A stretch of 64,000 nucleotides of DNA from an uncultured Fastidiosipila sp. (GTDB lineage: Bacteria > Bacillota > Clostridia > Saccharofermentanales > Fastidiosipilaceae), in the NCBI GenBank assembly GCA_947253875.1, contig CAMYAM010000002.1, forward strand, positions 62,001 to 126,000, read 5' to 3'. Both the position numbers and the translations under genes were made by a program. Below are positions 52,901 to 61,547 of the stretch, one piece after another (positions within the stretch are counted from its first letter, which is position 1; each line of letters opens with the position of its first letter). The notes under the pieces are model-generated. The model saw only the letters and a list, made by a program, of their open reading frames with translations, did no database searches and was not told the origin of the DNA.

Positions 52901-53329
52901 ATGAGTACAGAATTTGTAAAAGCAGCTGATGTTGAACGCAAATGGTATGTTGTAGATGCAGAAGGCAAGACTCTAGGTCGTTTGTCTACTGAAATTGCTA
53001 CAATTTTAATGGGAAAAAATAAACCAACTTACACACCATCAATGGACACAGGTGACTTTGTAGTAGTAATTAATGCAGAAAAAGTTGAATTAACAGGTAA
53101 TAAGTGGAGAGATAAGTTCTACCGTTACCACACAGGACACCCAGGTGGTTTGAAAGAGATTCGTTACAGCGAATTAGTACAACGTAAACCTGAGAAATTA
53201 ATTGAACTAGCAGTTAAAGGCATGCTTCCTAAGAGTAAATTAGGTCGTGCACAAATCAAGAAATTAAAAGTATACGCAGGTGCAGAGCATCCACACGAAG
53301 CTCAACAACCTGAAACTTTAGAAATATAG
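52901..53329 (+). CDS. rplM: 50S ribosomal protein L13
   Basis: A 142-residue protein. ATG 52901 is chosen since AGGAGGGG (52889-52896) is at normal distance; ATG 52898 is too near. Family motifs: RKWYVVDAEGKTLGRLSTEI, GDFVVVINAEKVELTGNKW, YRYHTGHPGGLKEIRY and AVKGMLPKSKLGRAQIKKL. It is followed by rpsI as in nearly all bacteria. Confidence 0.98.
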   Translation: MSTEFVKAADVERKWYVVDAEGKTLGRLSTEIATILMGKNKPTYTPSMDTGDFVVVINAEKVELTGNKWRDKFYRYHTGHPGGLKEIRYSELVQRKPEKLIELAVKGMLPKSKLGRAQIKKLKVYAGAEHPHEAQQPETLEI

Positions 53330-53340
53330 GAGGATAGCAG

Positions 53341-53763
53341 ATGAAATCAACAACAATGAAAGCTCCTCATGGTCAAGTATATTACTACGGTACAGGTCGT
53401 CGTAAAGAAGCAGTTGCTAAAGTACGTTTGTTACCTGGTTCAGGAAAATATGAAATCAATGGTAAAGAATTAGAAGAATATTTCCCATTGAAATCATATG
53501 AATTAATCGTAGAGCAGCCATTCAAAGTAACATCTACAGCAGGTAAATTTGATGTATTTGTAAGTGTAACTGGTGGTGGTATCTCAGGACAAGCTGGTGC
53601 AGTTCGTCATGGTATCGCTAATGCTCTATTAGCAGTAGATTCAGACTCTTACCGTAAACCATTGAAAGAAGCAGGTCTATTGACACGTGATTCACGTGTT
53701 AAAGAGCGTAAGAAATACGGTCTTAAGAAAGCTCGTAAAGCAAGCCAATTCTCAAAACGTTAA
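53341..53763 (+). CDS. rpsI: 30S ribosomal protein S9
   Basis: A 140-residue protein with YYYGTGRRKEAVAKVRLLPG, GGGISGQAGAVRHGIANALL and the basic tail RDSRVKERKKYGLKKARKAS ending in KR, which reaches the P-site tRNA. GGAGG precedes the start. It lies 11 bases after rplM and ends at the terminator 90 bases downstream. Confidence 0.98.
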   Translation: MKSTTMKAPHGQVYYYGTGRRKEAVAKVRLLPGSGKYEINGKELEEYFPLKSYELIVEQPFKVTSTAGKFDVFVSVTGGGISGQAGAVRHGIANALLAVDSDSYRKPLKEAGLLTRDSRVKERKKYGLKKARKASQFSKR

Positions 53764-53849
53764 TTCGTTGGTTTGGATTCTTGCGATATCGAAAGTGGAA
53801 ATTTCAGACTTATTGGAATTTTCAGAGCTTTTCGAAATATCAAAAAATC

Positions 53850-53883
53850 AAATCCCAGTTGCAGCAGTGCACTGGGATTTTTT
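53850..53883 (+). terminator. Terminator of the ribosomal protein operon
   Basis: AAATCCCAGT (53850-53859) and ACTGGGATTT (53871-53880) form a perfect 10-base stem, followed by six Ts. The stretch from here to 54078 has no gene; it holds an inverted repeat AACAGTTT/AAACTGTT near 53905-53950 and AT-rich sequence. Confidence 0.92.
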
Positions 53884-54078
53884 ATGTTTGTGATTAGTTT
53901 TGATAACAGTTTCCGGAACAATATAGTCATTTGCGGAATAATAGCAAACTGTTTGCAGAAGTAAAATGAAAAATTTGCGGAATGATGTAAGAAGAAATTG
54001 GTTAATACAAAGCTGAAGTTTAACTGTTTAATAGATACAGTTAGTTATTTCCACTGTTAATTGCAACATAAAGATTCA

Positions 54079-54174
54079 TTAGCTCTGCGACAATTTATTG
54101 ATTTCTACACGACTGGTAATGTCCTCTTTGGCAAGGGCATTTAGTTGGGAATAATCTTCTTTGGAGATTGCCAT
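54079..54174 (-). CDS. Small orphan reading frame behind the MATE gene
   Basis: A 31-residue frame that starts one base after the MATE stop codon (TAAAATGG) and reads MAISKEDYSQLNALAKEDIT then SRVEINKLSQS. The composition and start spacing suggest a coding origin, perhaps the front of a longer mobile-element gene cut short at the right-hand junction. No family can be named. It may equally be chance. Confidence 0.35.
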   Translation of the reverse strand: MAISKEDYSQLNALAKEDITSRVEINKLSQS

Positions 54175-54175
54175 T

Positions 54176-55498
54176 TTACCTGTGATTGCTTTCTGCCTCC
54201 AGAAATTTACGGTAGAACACAAAACCAGCCACGCTTGTAATTAGTTCCGTAACAGGAAAGGTCAGCCAAAACCAATTCAATCCGAACCGGGAAAATACAT
54301 ATCCTAGCGGCACAAAGAGTATCATGGTACGAAGCACAGTCAGTACTGAGCTTTTCAAACTATACCCGACTGCCTGGAAAAACACCGGGAAGAATTGAGA
54401 TGTGACAAGCGGGATGAAGCTGATTCCGATAATTCGGAAGCCGATGGTTCCGATTTCTATAACAAGAGGATCAGACGAAAATATACTAAGCATAGATCCC
54501 GGAATGGCAATAAAGCACGCTGTACCCAGTGCCATCAACGCAAGACCGAATCCAATCGCTGTGGTAAGTGTCTTTTTACAGCGGTCAATATTTCTGGAAG
54601 CATAATTGAAGCTGATGACCGGCACGATACAGGTCACCATAGCTCCCAGAGGAATAAAAAAGAAGGTCTGCCATTTATAGTAAAGTCCAAGTACTGTAAC
54701 AGCTTGGTCGCAAAAGCCTGCCAAAATCAGATTCAAACCCAAAATATAAAAAGTATAAGAGGACTGCATTAGTATATTTGGCATTCCCAGACGGAAAATT
54801 TTTGCGATATAGCTAGGATATACTTCCTTTTTGGGAGAGGAATAAAATCCTTTCTTCATAACAATCAGAGCCGCAACAATCTGTCCAGAAACGGTTGCGA
54901 TTGCGGCACCGGAAATCCCCATACGGGGCAGACCAAACATACCGAAAATGAGCAGAGGGTCTAAAATGATATTCGTGAGCGCACCGGCAATTTGTGCCAC
55001 CATAGGAGTTTTCATATCGCCTTTTGCCTGCAAAACTTTTGTCCAAATGCTCTCCAAAAATAGACCGAAGCCGAAAACACAGACGATTCTGCCGTAGCGG
55101 ATTACATCTTGAATGACAGCTTCAGATTCCGTGGACATTCTGGCATAGGCAGGCATAATGAGCCAGCAAGTCAAGGCAAACAAAAACCAGAGAGTGATTG
55201 CCAGCGGCGTACCTACACCTGCATATTCTTCTGCTTCTTTTTTTCGTCCTTCGCCTAACATTGCGGCAATGACAGTGTTGATGCCCACACCTGTTCCTAC
55301 TGCAAGAGCAATCATCAAAAGTTGTATCGGATAAAGGATAGAAAGTGCTGTTAAACCACTATCGGAGAATCTGCCAATAAACAGGCTGTCGATGATGTTA
55401 TAAAGTGCCTGAATGAGCTGTGCCAACATAACCGGCGGAGCCAATTTCAAAAGTATTTTGTTTATTTTCTCTTTTCCGTAAAATTCAATAGTATCCAT
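54176..55498 (-). CDS. MATE-family multidrug/cation antiporter
   Basis: A 440-residue protein with 12 membrane helices in two homologous halves. The start region KINKILLKLAPPVMLAQLIQ and ALYNIIDSLFIGRFSDSGLT, then GVGINTVIAAMLGEGRKKEA, are MATE hallmarks. The DNA is visibly richer in G and C than the neighbours, with codons such as CGG, GGC and GCC that are rare elsewhere in the window. A recombinase remnant lies just upstream, so the gene was probably acquired. GAAGGAATAG precedes the start. The exported compound is unknown. Confidence 0.92.
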   Translation of the reverse strand: MDTIEFYGKEKINKILLKLAPPVMLAQLIQALYNIIDSLFIGRFSDSGLTALSILYPIQLLMIALAVGTGVGINTVIAAMLGEGRKKEAEEYAGVGTPLAITLWFLFALTCWLIMPAYARMSTESEAVIQDVIRYGRIVCVFGFGLFLESIWTKVLQAKGDMKTPMVAQIAGALTNIILDPLLIFGMFGLPRMGISGAAIATVSGQIVAALIVMKKGFYSSPKKEVYPSYIAKIFRLGMPNILMQSSYTFYILGLNLILAGFCDQAVTVLGLYYKWQTFFFIPLGAMVTCIVPVISFNYASRNIDRCKKTLTTAIGFGLALMALGTACFIAIPGSMLSIFSSDPLVIEIGTIGFRIIGISFIPLVTSQFFPVFFQAVGYSLKSSVLTVLRTMILFVPLGYVFSRFGLNWFWLTFPVTELITSVAGFVFYRKFLEAESNHR

Positions 55499-55572
55499 AT
55501 TCTATTCCTTCTTTGTTTCCATAACAGTGAATAATGCTTTACCATACTCAAACAGAAACTGTGTCAACATAC

Positions 55573-55780
55573 TTAGCTTCTCACTTCCTTAAGCCTTGAC
55601 TCTACAGTATTAAACCTGTTCATTAAACTCTCATATTTTTTCATACTCATCCTGGTCCTGCAATTCCCGTGCATTTTCATTGATACAGTTGTTAACCTTA
55701 TCAGCTACGATATTGAGTTCTTCTTCAAGTTTCACTTGCACATTTTCAAGACTTGAGGTATCAAAAACAGTTTTTACCAT
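55573..55780 (-). pseudogene. C-terminal remnant of a large serine recombinase, frameshifted
   Basis: On the minus strand ATG at 55780 opens 49 codons: LEEELNIVADKVNNCINENA followed by RELQDQDEYEKI and a stop at 55631-55633. Shifting one base at the last codons lets the frame continue YESLMNRFNTVESRLKEVRS to a stop at 55573. This is the coiled-coil end of TnpX/TndX-type recombinases (typical text: CIxENAxxAxDQxEYxKRYxxL). The catalytic and DNA-binding parts are missing. It marks a mobile element that has decayed next to the MATE gene. Confidence 0.6.
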
Positions 55781-55858
55781 CACTTAAATTTTTAATAGAA
55801 AAATCTTGTATACTCATTTATGATCCCCTAAGTATCATTATATATATTATGGTGCAAA

Positions 55859-56239
55859 CTACTTCTCTAGCTTATCAATAAAATAGAAACGTAAATTCTC
55901 ATCTCCTTGTTCCTCGCCAATAAGAAGAACCTCGACATAATCTTTTTTCCAAGTTACCTTCCAGTTTTCTTCATCCAGATATTTTCCGTCATTAGAAATT
56001 TCTGTATTAAGCTCTTGTCTTTCTTTATCAGGTTTTTCTAATAATATGCGTACTTTTGATGATCCAAAAAACAAAGGGGAATCTGTTTCAATAAATGTCA
56101 AAGTATATTTACCATCAGGAGAAATTGAATTAACTATTATGCGTGGCCTGGTAAAAACATAAAAAGCACTAGTAAAAAATATAACTAAAGTTGCGATTAC
56201 GATTAATAAAACAGCATGTTTTTTTAGAAAATTTTTCAT
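55859..56239 (-). CDS. Small membrane-anchored protein of unknown function
   Basis: A 126-residue protein with a basic start, one membrane helix at about 9-29 and a beta-rich domain outside. The stretch VNSISPDGKYTLTFIETDSP recalls DUF5412-type small envelope proteins, but the call is weak. Base composition is like the host genome, not like the MATE gene. It stands alone between the recombinase remnant and a terminator. Confidence 0.65.
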   Translation of the reverse strand: MKNFLKKHAVLLIVIATLVIFFTSAFYVFTRPRIIVNSISPDGKYTLTFIETDSPLFFGSSKVRILLEKPDKERQELNTEISNDGKYLDEENWKVTWKKDYVEVLLIGEEQGDENLRFYFIDKLEK

Positions 56240-56336
56240 ATCAATAATCCTTATAGTTTAAATATAATTTATTTTAGTACAACTATTAAAATTATACGTA
56301 ATTTGAGTTATTGATTTGAGAAGATTAGTAAAACAA

Positions 56337-56366
56337 AAACAGGAGCTTCGATTGAAACTCCTGTTT
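56337..56366 (-). terminator. Terminator of the Tm-1-like gene pair
   Basis: AAACAGGAG (56337-56345) and CTCCTGTTT (56358-56366) form a 9-base stem. On the minus strand it is followed by TTTGTTTTAC, so it ends the leftward TIM-barrel gene at 56401. Confidence 0.82.
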
Positions 56367-56400
56367 GTTATTTTGAACCGTTTATCTAGTTATAATGAAC

Positions 56401-57234
56401 TTACTTCAATTTAATATACTTGAAGCTTTCTGTTTGTTCCTTAATACCACGTTCTGCGGCTAATCTCTCAATACTTGAGGCTCCGAAGAAACCTTGGATG
56501 TTTTCACAATTCTCTACTACATATTTCGCTTCTTCTGGTTCTGCAATAGGACCACCGTGAGCAATTACCATGATATCTGGATTGACTTCACGTCCAGCAG
56601 CTGCGATTTCATCAATTAATTTAACACAGTCATCTAGAGTCTTAGATGTTTCAGCACCGATGGTACCTGATGTTGTCAGACCCATGTGTGCAACTAGAAT
56701 GTCTGCACCAGCTTCAGCCATTTTGCGTGCGTCATCTGCATTGAAAACGTATGGAGTTGTCAACATGTCTAGCTCGTGTGCGTGTCTGATCATTTCAACT
56801 TCAAGGTCGTAGCCCATACCTGTTTCTTCTAGGTTTTGTCTGAAAGTACCGTCAATAAGGCCTACTGTTGGGAAGTTTTGTACACCGTCAAATCCCATTT
56901 CTTTTAATTGTTTCAAGAAGTAAGGCATATTTCTGAATGGGTCGGTACCGTTAACACCTGCTAGTACAGGGGTATTTTTAACTACTGGAATAACCTCGCC
57001 TGCCATTTCCATAACTATTTGGTTAGCGTCTCCATATGCGAGCAAGCCTGCGAGTGAACCTCTACCAGCCATTCTATAACGACCGGAGTTATAGATAATG
57101 AACATGTCTGCACCACCAGCTTCACTTGATTTAGCTGTGATACCAGTACCAGCACCGACACCAAGTAGCATTTCGCCTGATTCTACTTGTTGTTTAAATT
57201 TTTCCATGATTTCTTTTCTGCTTAAATTATTCAT
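56401..57234 (-). CDS. TIM-barrel protein of the PEP-hydrolase-like (Tm-1 C-terminal) family
   Basis: A 277-residue barrel protein. Motifs: GVGAGTGITAKSSEAGGADM at the start, VLAGVNGTDPFRNMPYFLKQ, GFDGVQNFPTVGLIDGTFRQ, ILVAHMGLTTSGTIGAETSK and IAHGGPIAEPEEAKYVVENC. This family (PF09370) matches the C-terminal half of the tomato virus-resistance protein Tm-1 and is usually paired with UPF0261. The natural reaction is not established. The UPF0261 gene lies 130 bases upstream on the same strand. Confidence 0.88.
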   Translation of the reverse strand: MNNLSRKEIMEKFKQQVESGEMLLGVGAGTGITAKSSEAGGADMFIIYNSGRYRMAGRGSLAGLLAYGDANQIVMEMAGEVIPVVKNTPVLAGVNGTDPFRNMPYFLKQLKEMGFDGVQNFPTVGLIDGTFRQNLEETGMGYDLEVEMIRHAHELDMLTTPYVFNADDARKMAEAGADILVAHMGLTTSGTIGAETSKTLDDCVKLIDEIAAAGREVNPDIMVIAHGGPIAEPEEAKYVVENCENIQGFFGASSIERLAAERGIKEQTESFKYIKLK

Positions 57235-57364
57235 TTTTACCTCCTAATTTATTCATTTTTATGAATCTATTTATTATATCTTATGTAAATAACTTGTATT
57301 TCTGAAAATACGTTATCTTTTTTGATTTCTCAATGCCTAAAATTTATTTATCCCATAATTCAAA

Positions 57365-58585
57365 TTACTTGCCTAATAATTCTAGAAGTTTCTTAGCACA
57401 AGCTTCACCAAATTCTTGTGTGTTAATGTGTGTATCTAGTTCTATTAAAGTAACTTTTTCAGGATCTAAATTATCTCGTAAAGCTTGTAACAAGGCTGCA
57501 TCTGCTTCTGCATCATAGAATGGCATACCTTTTTCAGATAAGTAACCATTACCCTTGAGTGGGTAGATAAGAACTGTAGGACCATTTGCCATATTAAGTT
57601 TTTCTGCAATCTTTTCACCTACAGCTTTGTTTTCTTCTGGGGTTGTTCTGACTAGAGTAACCATAGGGTTGTGTTTGTAAATATTTCTGGATTTCATTGC
57701 TTCTGGCAAAGTATCGATGTGTCCGAAGTTAATCTCATCAATAGCACCAACAGAAACTATTTGAGGTATACCCAATTTACCTGCTGACTCTAATCTATTT
57801 GGACCAGCTGCTAGAACACCGCCGAACAATTCGTCGTTCCATTCTGTTGTTGTAATATCTAGTACACCATCGAAGAAACCTTGGTCGATTAAGTGTTCCA
57901 TAGTTTTACCACCAGAACCTGTAGCGTGGAAGACTAAAACTTCATAACCTTGATCTTCCATGTACTCACGTGCATAGTTAACTGCTGGTGTTGTGTTACC
58001 AAACATTGTAGCTGCTATTAAAGGTTTATTTTCATGTGTATTCTCATGCTCAAGAGTTGTCATACCAACGATGGCTTTAGCTGCGTTATCGTAGATCTGT
58101 GTAGAAATTGAGTTTAGACCAGCAACGTCAACGATTGAAGGAATTAGGATTAAATCACTTTCTCCTATATATGTGTGACCAGTGCTAGAAGCTGCCATTG
58201 TTGAAACGATTATTTTTGGAACTCCAATAGGCAAGGCACGGAATGCAGGTGCAACAATAGAAGTACCACCAGAACCACCAGCAGATATAGCTGCATCAAT
58301 CTTGTCTTCGGCATATAATCTTGGCAATAATTTCTCCAAAGCTCTGCATTGAACGTCAACGTTTTCACCACGATCGTTTCTTTCACGCAATTGATTAATA
58401 TCAGCGTCGACTTCCCTGGCTAATTCACCACAAGTAATATCTATATCAAAATCTGTCTCAAATATACCTGTATCGATACAGAGGGTATCAGCACCTAAAC
58501 TTTCAATTACATCTTTTATGTAAGATAACTCTTTTCCTTTGGTATCGAAAGTACCAACGACTGCAATAGTTTTATTTCTACTCAT
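57365..58585 (-). CDS. UPF0261 / Tm-1-like ATP-binding domain protein
   Basis: A 406-residue protein. VVGTFDTKGKELSYIKDVIE at the start, AAISAGGSGGTSIVAPAFRA near residue 100 and FHATGSGGKTMEHLIDQGFF near residue 226 are the nucleotide-contact regions of the family. It is the bacterial equal of the N-terminal half of plant Tm-1. With the barrel protein downstream it forms a two-subunit version of that plant protein. GGAGG precedes the start. The substrate is unknown. Confidence 0.9.
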   Translation of the reverse strand: MSRNKTIAVVGTFDTKGKELSYIKDVIESLGADTLCIDTGIFETDFDIDITCGELAREVDADINQLRERNDRGENVDVQCRALEKLLPRLYAEDKIDAAISAGGSGGTSIVAPAFRALPIGVPKIIVSTMAASSTGHTYIGESDLILIPSIVDVAGLNSISTQIYDNAAKAIVGMTTLEHENTHENKPLIAATMFGNTTPAVNYAREYMEDQGYEVLVFHATGSGGKTMEHLIDQGFFDGVLDITTTEWNDELFGGVLAAGPNRLESAGKLGIPQIVSVGAIDEINFGHIDTLPEAMKSRNIYKHNPMVTLVRTTPEENKAVGEKIAEKLNMANGPTVLIYPLKGNGYLSEKGMPFYDAEADAALLQALRDNLDPEKVTLIELDTHINTQEFGEACAKKLLELLGK

Positions 58586-58887
58586 TGTAGTTTGACCTCC
58601 TTAAAACAATAATTAAATTGCATCTAATATTATATATCATTAAACTAAAATGGTTAAGCAAGAATAGCCATGAATTAAAAAGATTTTGTAACCAGTGGAT
58701 AAAGTATCGGCAGATCAGAGTTCATAAGACTTTGAATAATGAAGAAAGCAAATTTTGAATCAACTAGCATAAAGTAAAAAATAATTTTGTTACCAAAGTT
58801 CAGTTTAATAAAAAATATAAAGCTATATTTTATCCATTGAAAATATACAAAATACACACGATAATAGTATTTGTAGGAGGAATAGAA

Positions 58888-59445
58888 ATGCTAAAAATAG
58901 CAGTTATTACAGGTAGTACACGTGACGGAAGAGTGAATTTAGGGGTTGCTGATTACATTGTTAAGATAGCAAATGAGTTTAGTGAGGAAGCAGAATTTGA
59001 GTTGGTAGATATTTTGGAATATGATTTGCCAGCTTTTAACTCCGCACCACCAAGAATGTTAAACAAGCATTATGATGATCCAAGAATTACTAAATGGTCA
59101 GAGAAGGTAGAAGAATTTGATGGCTATATCTTCGTCACACCTGAGTATAATAAAAACACATCTCCAGCTCTATTAAATGCAATTAGCTTGATTGGAGAAG
59201 AGTGGACAGATAAGGCAGCAAGTATAGTTGGTTATGGCTCTACTGATGGTATAACTGCAATACAGGTGCTAAGAATTACACTCTCTAATTTAGGCCTAGC
59301 AGTTCAAGGTAGTTTTGCAAACTTCAATATATTTACGGATTGGCAAAATGGGGAGTTCAAACCTCAAGAATATCGTAAGGCAACTGTAGAGCGGATGCTT
59401 GCTGGTCTAGTTAAATGGGCTAAGGCCATGAAGACTATTAGATAG
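58888..59445 (+). CDS. NAD(P)H-dependent FMN reductase family protein
   Basis: A 185-residue flavodoxin-like protein. ATG 58888 is preferred since GTAGGAGG lies just upstream; ATG 58837 adds 17 residues with no site. The FMN phosphate loop is ITGSTRDGRVN; TPEYNKNTSPALLNAISLIG is the flavin ring and dimer motif, and VGYGSTDGITAIQVL follows. Members reduce FMN, quinones or azo dyes. The gap from 58586 to 58887 has AT-rich sequence and no clear second gene. Confidence 0.9.
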   Translation: MLKIAVITGSTRDGRVNLGVADYIVKIANEFSEEAEFELVDILEYDLPAFNSAPPRMLNKHYDDPRITKWSEKVEEFDGYIFVTPEYNKNTSPALLNAISLIGEEWTDKAASIVGYGSTDGITAIQVLRITLSNLGLAVQGSFANFNIFTDWQNGEFKPQEYRKATVERMLAGLVKWAKAMKTIR

Positions 59446-59483
59446 TTAGAAGAGAGTAGTTTAAGTTTATTAGAAATATATTA

Positions 59484-59516
59484 AGCCTCATGAGTACGAG
59501 TTGTAATCATGAGGCT
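59484..59516 (+). terminator. Terminator after the FMN reductase gene
   Basis: AGCCTCATGA (59484-59493) and TCATGAGGCT (59507-59516) form a perfect 10-base stem; CTTGTATTT follows, a weak T tract. Confidence 0.75.
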
Positions 59517-59632
59517 CTTGTATTTAGTATAATGCTTGTTGGTGCAGATTAACTGGCACAAAATGAAGCGGTCTGACCAGTAGACTATAACTTGAAAAAA
59601 TAATAAAATACATATACATAAAAAGGAAAATT

Positions 59633-59674
59633 GTGAAAGTGTTTGAAGTTTTAGATTATGAAATTTCTTATTAA
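59633..59674 (+). CDS. Possible 13-codon leader overlapping the tsaE start
   Basis: GTG at 59633 follows AAAAGGAAAA and reads MKVFEVLDYEISY before a stop at 59672-59674, 17 bases inside tsaE. The tsaE ATG has no ribosome site of its own, so translation of this leader could deliver ribosomes to it. Very short, hence tentative. Confidence 0.35.
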   Translation: MKVFEVLDYEISY

Positions 59675-60206
59675 AGAACTTAATGATACGAAAAAAATAT
59701 CCAATAGTTTAGCAAAAGTTTTATCAGGCAATGACATCTTGACTTTGCAAGGTGACCTAGGTGCAGGCAAAACTACTTTTGTACGTGCTTTGGCGGAGGG
59801 CTTAGGGATAGATCCTGATGCTGTGAGCAGCCCGACTTTTACAATTATGCAAATTTATGAAAACAATTCAGGACCTTCACTTTGTCACTTTGATGCATAT
59901 AGGTTGAAAGATAGTGAGAGTTTCTTGCAAGAAGGTTTTAATGAATATTTCAGTGACGGTATGGTTGTCTGTATAGAGTGGCCAGAAATTATTGAGGAAG
60001 CTCTAGAATCTTTAAACGATCATAGATTGATAATAAAAATTACTGCTGAGAGAAAAATGGATCTTGATTTTTCGGCGAAAAAAATAAATGTACAGACAGA
60101 TAATGTTCATAGGAACTTTGAGATATTAGCTAATGGCAAGAGAGCTCAAGAGGTTTTAGATAAGTGGCAAGAGCTTGATGATTTTCCAAGTGAGCTTGAG
60201 ATTTAG
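59658..60206 (+). CDS. tsaE: tRNA threonylcarbamoyladenosine biosynthesis ATPase TsaE
   Basis: A 182-residue ATPase, slightly longer than the usual 150. It has Walker A LQGDLGAGKTTFVRALAEGL, SSPTFTIMQIY, CHFDAYRLKDSESF and Walker-B-like VVCIEWPEI. TsaE drives the TsaBDE complex that makes t6A37 in tRNA. An in-frame stop (59652-59654) sits two codons upstream, so ATG 59658 is the first possible start. tsaB follows 12 bases downstream. Confidence 0.95.
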   Translation: MKFLIKELNDTKKISNSLAKVLSGNDILTLQGDLGAGKTTFVRALAEGLGIDPDAVSSPTFTIMQIYENNSGPSLCHFDAYRLKDSESFLQEGFNEYFSDGMVVCIEWPEIIEEALESLNDHRLIIKITAERKMDLDFSAKKINVQTDNVHRNFEILANGKRAQEVLDKWQELDDFPSELEI

Positions 60207-60218
60207 AAGAGGTAAATT

Positions 60219-60923
60219 GTGAAAATACTAACTATAGACACAGCTACTCCACATTTGATTTGTAGCCTAGGAGATGAAAATTCTTTTATTACAGGGGTGT
60301 TTAAAGATGCCAGCAGAACACACTCTCAACATATAATTTCTGCAATTGATGAACTATTAGAAGTTGCAGGATTGAGTTTGGATGAGATAGATTATTTTGC
60401 GGCATCAGAGGGACCAGGATCTTTTACAGGTTTAAGGATTGGTATTGCTACAGTTCAGGCTTTGGCTTTTGTGAAAAACAGACCTTGCCTTAAAGTAAAT
60501 ACACTAGATGCTATTGCAGAAGCTAAAAGATCTGCCGATACTTTAATTTTGTCTATGTTAGATGCTAGAAATAGAAGAGTCTATGCTAATGCTGTTGTGG
60601 GAGATACTAATCTGGTAGAAGCTTCTGTTGGTGAGGTTGAGATATTCGCCCAAAAAGTTGCAAAAGCACTAGAAAATAAAGAAATTAAGGTTAATAAAAT
60701 TATTTTTGCTGGCGATCAGGCACGTGCAATGTATATTGCAGATGAAGCAGTTTTAGAACTTTTGCCAAAGGTAGAAGTTGAGATGGCGGAGGCGTTATAT
60801 CAACCAGAAGCCTTGCATAAAGTTGCGCTGAAAGAGTTGCAAGCTGGGAGATTCCTGGAAGCGGAAGAGCTGCTACCAGAATACTATGCACCGACTGAGG
60901 CAGAGCGAGAACTAAATAAATAG
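60219..60923 (+). CDS. tsaB: tRNA threonylcarbamoyladenosine biosynthesis protein TsaB
   Basis: A 234-residue ASKHA-fold protein starting at GTG 60219 after AGAGGTAA. ILTIDTATPHLICSLGD opens the fold; SEGPGSFTGLRIGIATVQAL is the family hallmark near residue 64, and LSMLDARNRRVYANAVV follows. TsaB is the inactive paralogue that links TsaD and TsaE. The gene order tsaE-tsaB-rimI is standard; tsaD is not in view. Confidence 0.95.
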   Translation: MKILTIDTATPHLICSLGDENSFITGVFKDASRTHSQHIISAIDELLEVAGLSLDEIDYFAASEGPGSFTGLRIGIATVQALAFVKNRPCLKVNTLDAIAEAKRSADTLILSMLDARNRRVYANAVVGDTNLVEASVGEVEIFAQKVAKALENKEIKVNKIIFAGDQARAMYIADEAVLELLPKVEVEMAEALYQPEALHKVALKELQAGRFLEAEELLPEYYAPTEAERELNK

Positions 60924-61002
60924 CTCCTGTCTATTAATAAACACGTTTAAGCACATTGAAGTTGTAGATGATTGAGGATTTAGAGAAGGGCGTAAGCAGT
61001 AT

Positions 61003-61455
61003 ATGGCAATTGAATTTCGTCAAGCAAATAAAGATGATTTACATGAGCTGAGCTCTCTTGAAACCGAAGTTTTCTCAGAGCCTTGGGGCGAAGAAACAAT
61101 AGCACACTATTTAAAGATAAGTGAAAAAGATAAGGCGACATATGTTTTGTATGACGAGGCAGATAAGAAGATACTAGCGTACGTAATTGTCCAAACTTTA
61201 TATGATGAAATGGAAATTATGAGGTTTGCAGTAATTCCTACGAGAAGACGTGAAGGCCTAGGCAAAAAATTACTAAAACTGTTGACTAGTAAAGCTACAG
61301 AGTTGGAGCTGAAAAAAATAATCCTCGAGGTAAACTCAATTAACTATAAAGCAATTAGCTTATATAAAAGCCTAGGTTTCATTGAGGTTGGTAGGCGTAA
61401 AGATTATTACAAGCAAGGAGAAGACGCCTTACTCATGGATTTAAATATGAGCTAG
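61003..61455 (+). CDS. rimI: RimI-type N-acetyltransferase
   Basis: A 150-residue GNAT protein. The acetyl-CoA loop is FAVIPTRRREGLGKKLLKLL (R/Q-x-x-G-x-G/A), followed by LEVNSINYKAISLYKSLGFI and VGRRKDYY, both typical for RimI. It acetylates N-termini, classically of ribosomal protein S18. It lies 79 bases after tsaB, as in many Firmicutes. Confidence 0.92.
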   Translation: MAIEFRQANKDDLHELSSLETEVFSEPWGEETIAHYLKISEKDKATYVLYDEADKKILAYVIVQTLYDEMEIMRFAVIPTRRREGLGKKLLKLLTSKATELELKKIILEVNSINYKAISLYKSLGFIEVGRRKDYYKQGEDALLMDLNMS

Positions 61456-61547
61456 TATACGTTATAATATACGACAATATATAAATATATAATATACAAA
61501 TACAAAAATAATAATAAAAAAGGAAAACAAAAAAGGAGAAGCGTATT

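Noticed and set aside
53687..53964. Plus-strand frames over the end of rpsI and its terminator
   Set aside because: They overlap rpsI in another frame and run through the terminator hairpin, so they are not coding.
58586..58887. Small frames in the gap upstream of the FMN reductase
   Set aside because: AT-rich Phe/Ile/Lys text without ribosome sites; the gap most likely holds only promoters for the divergent genes.
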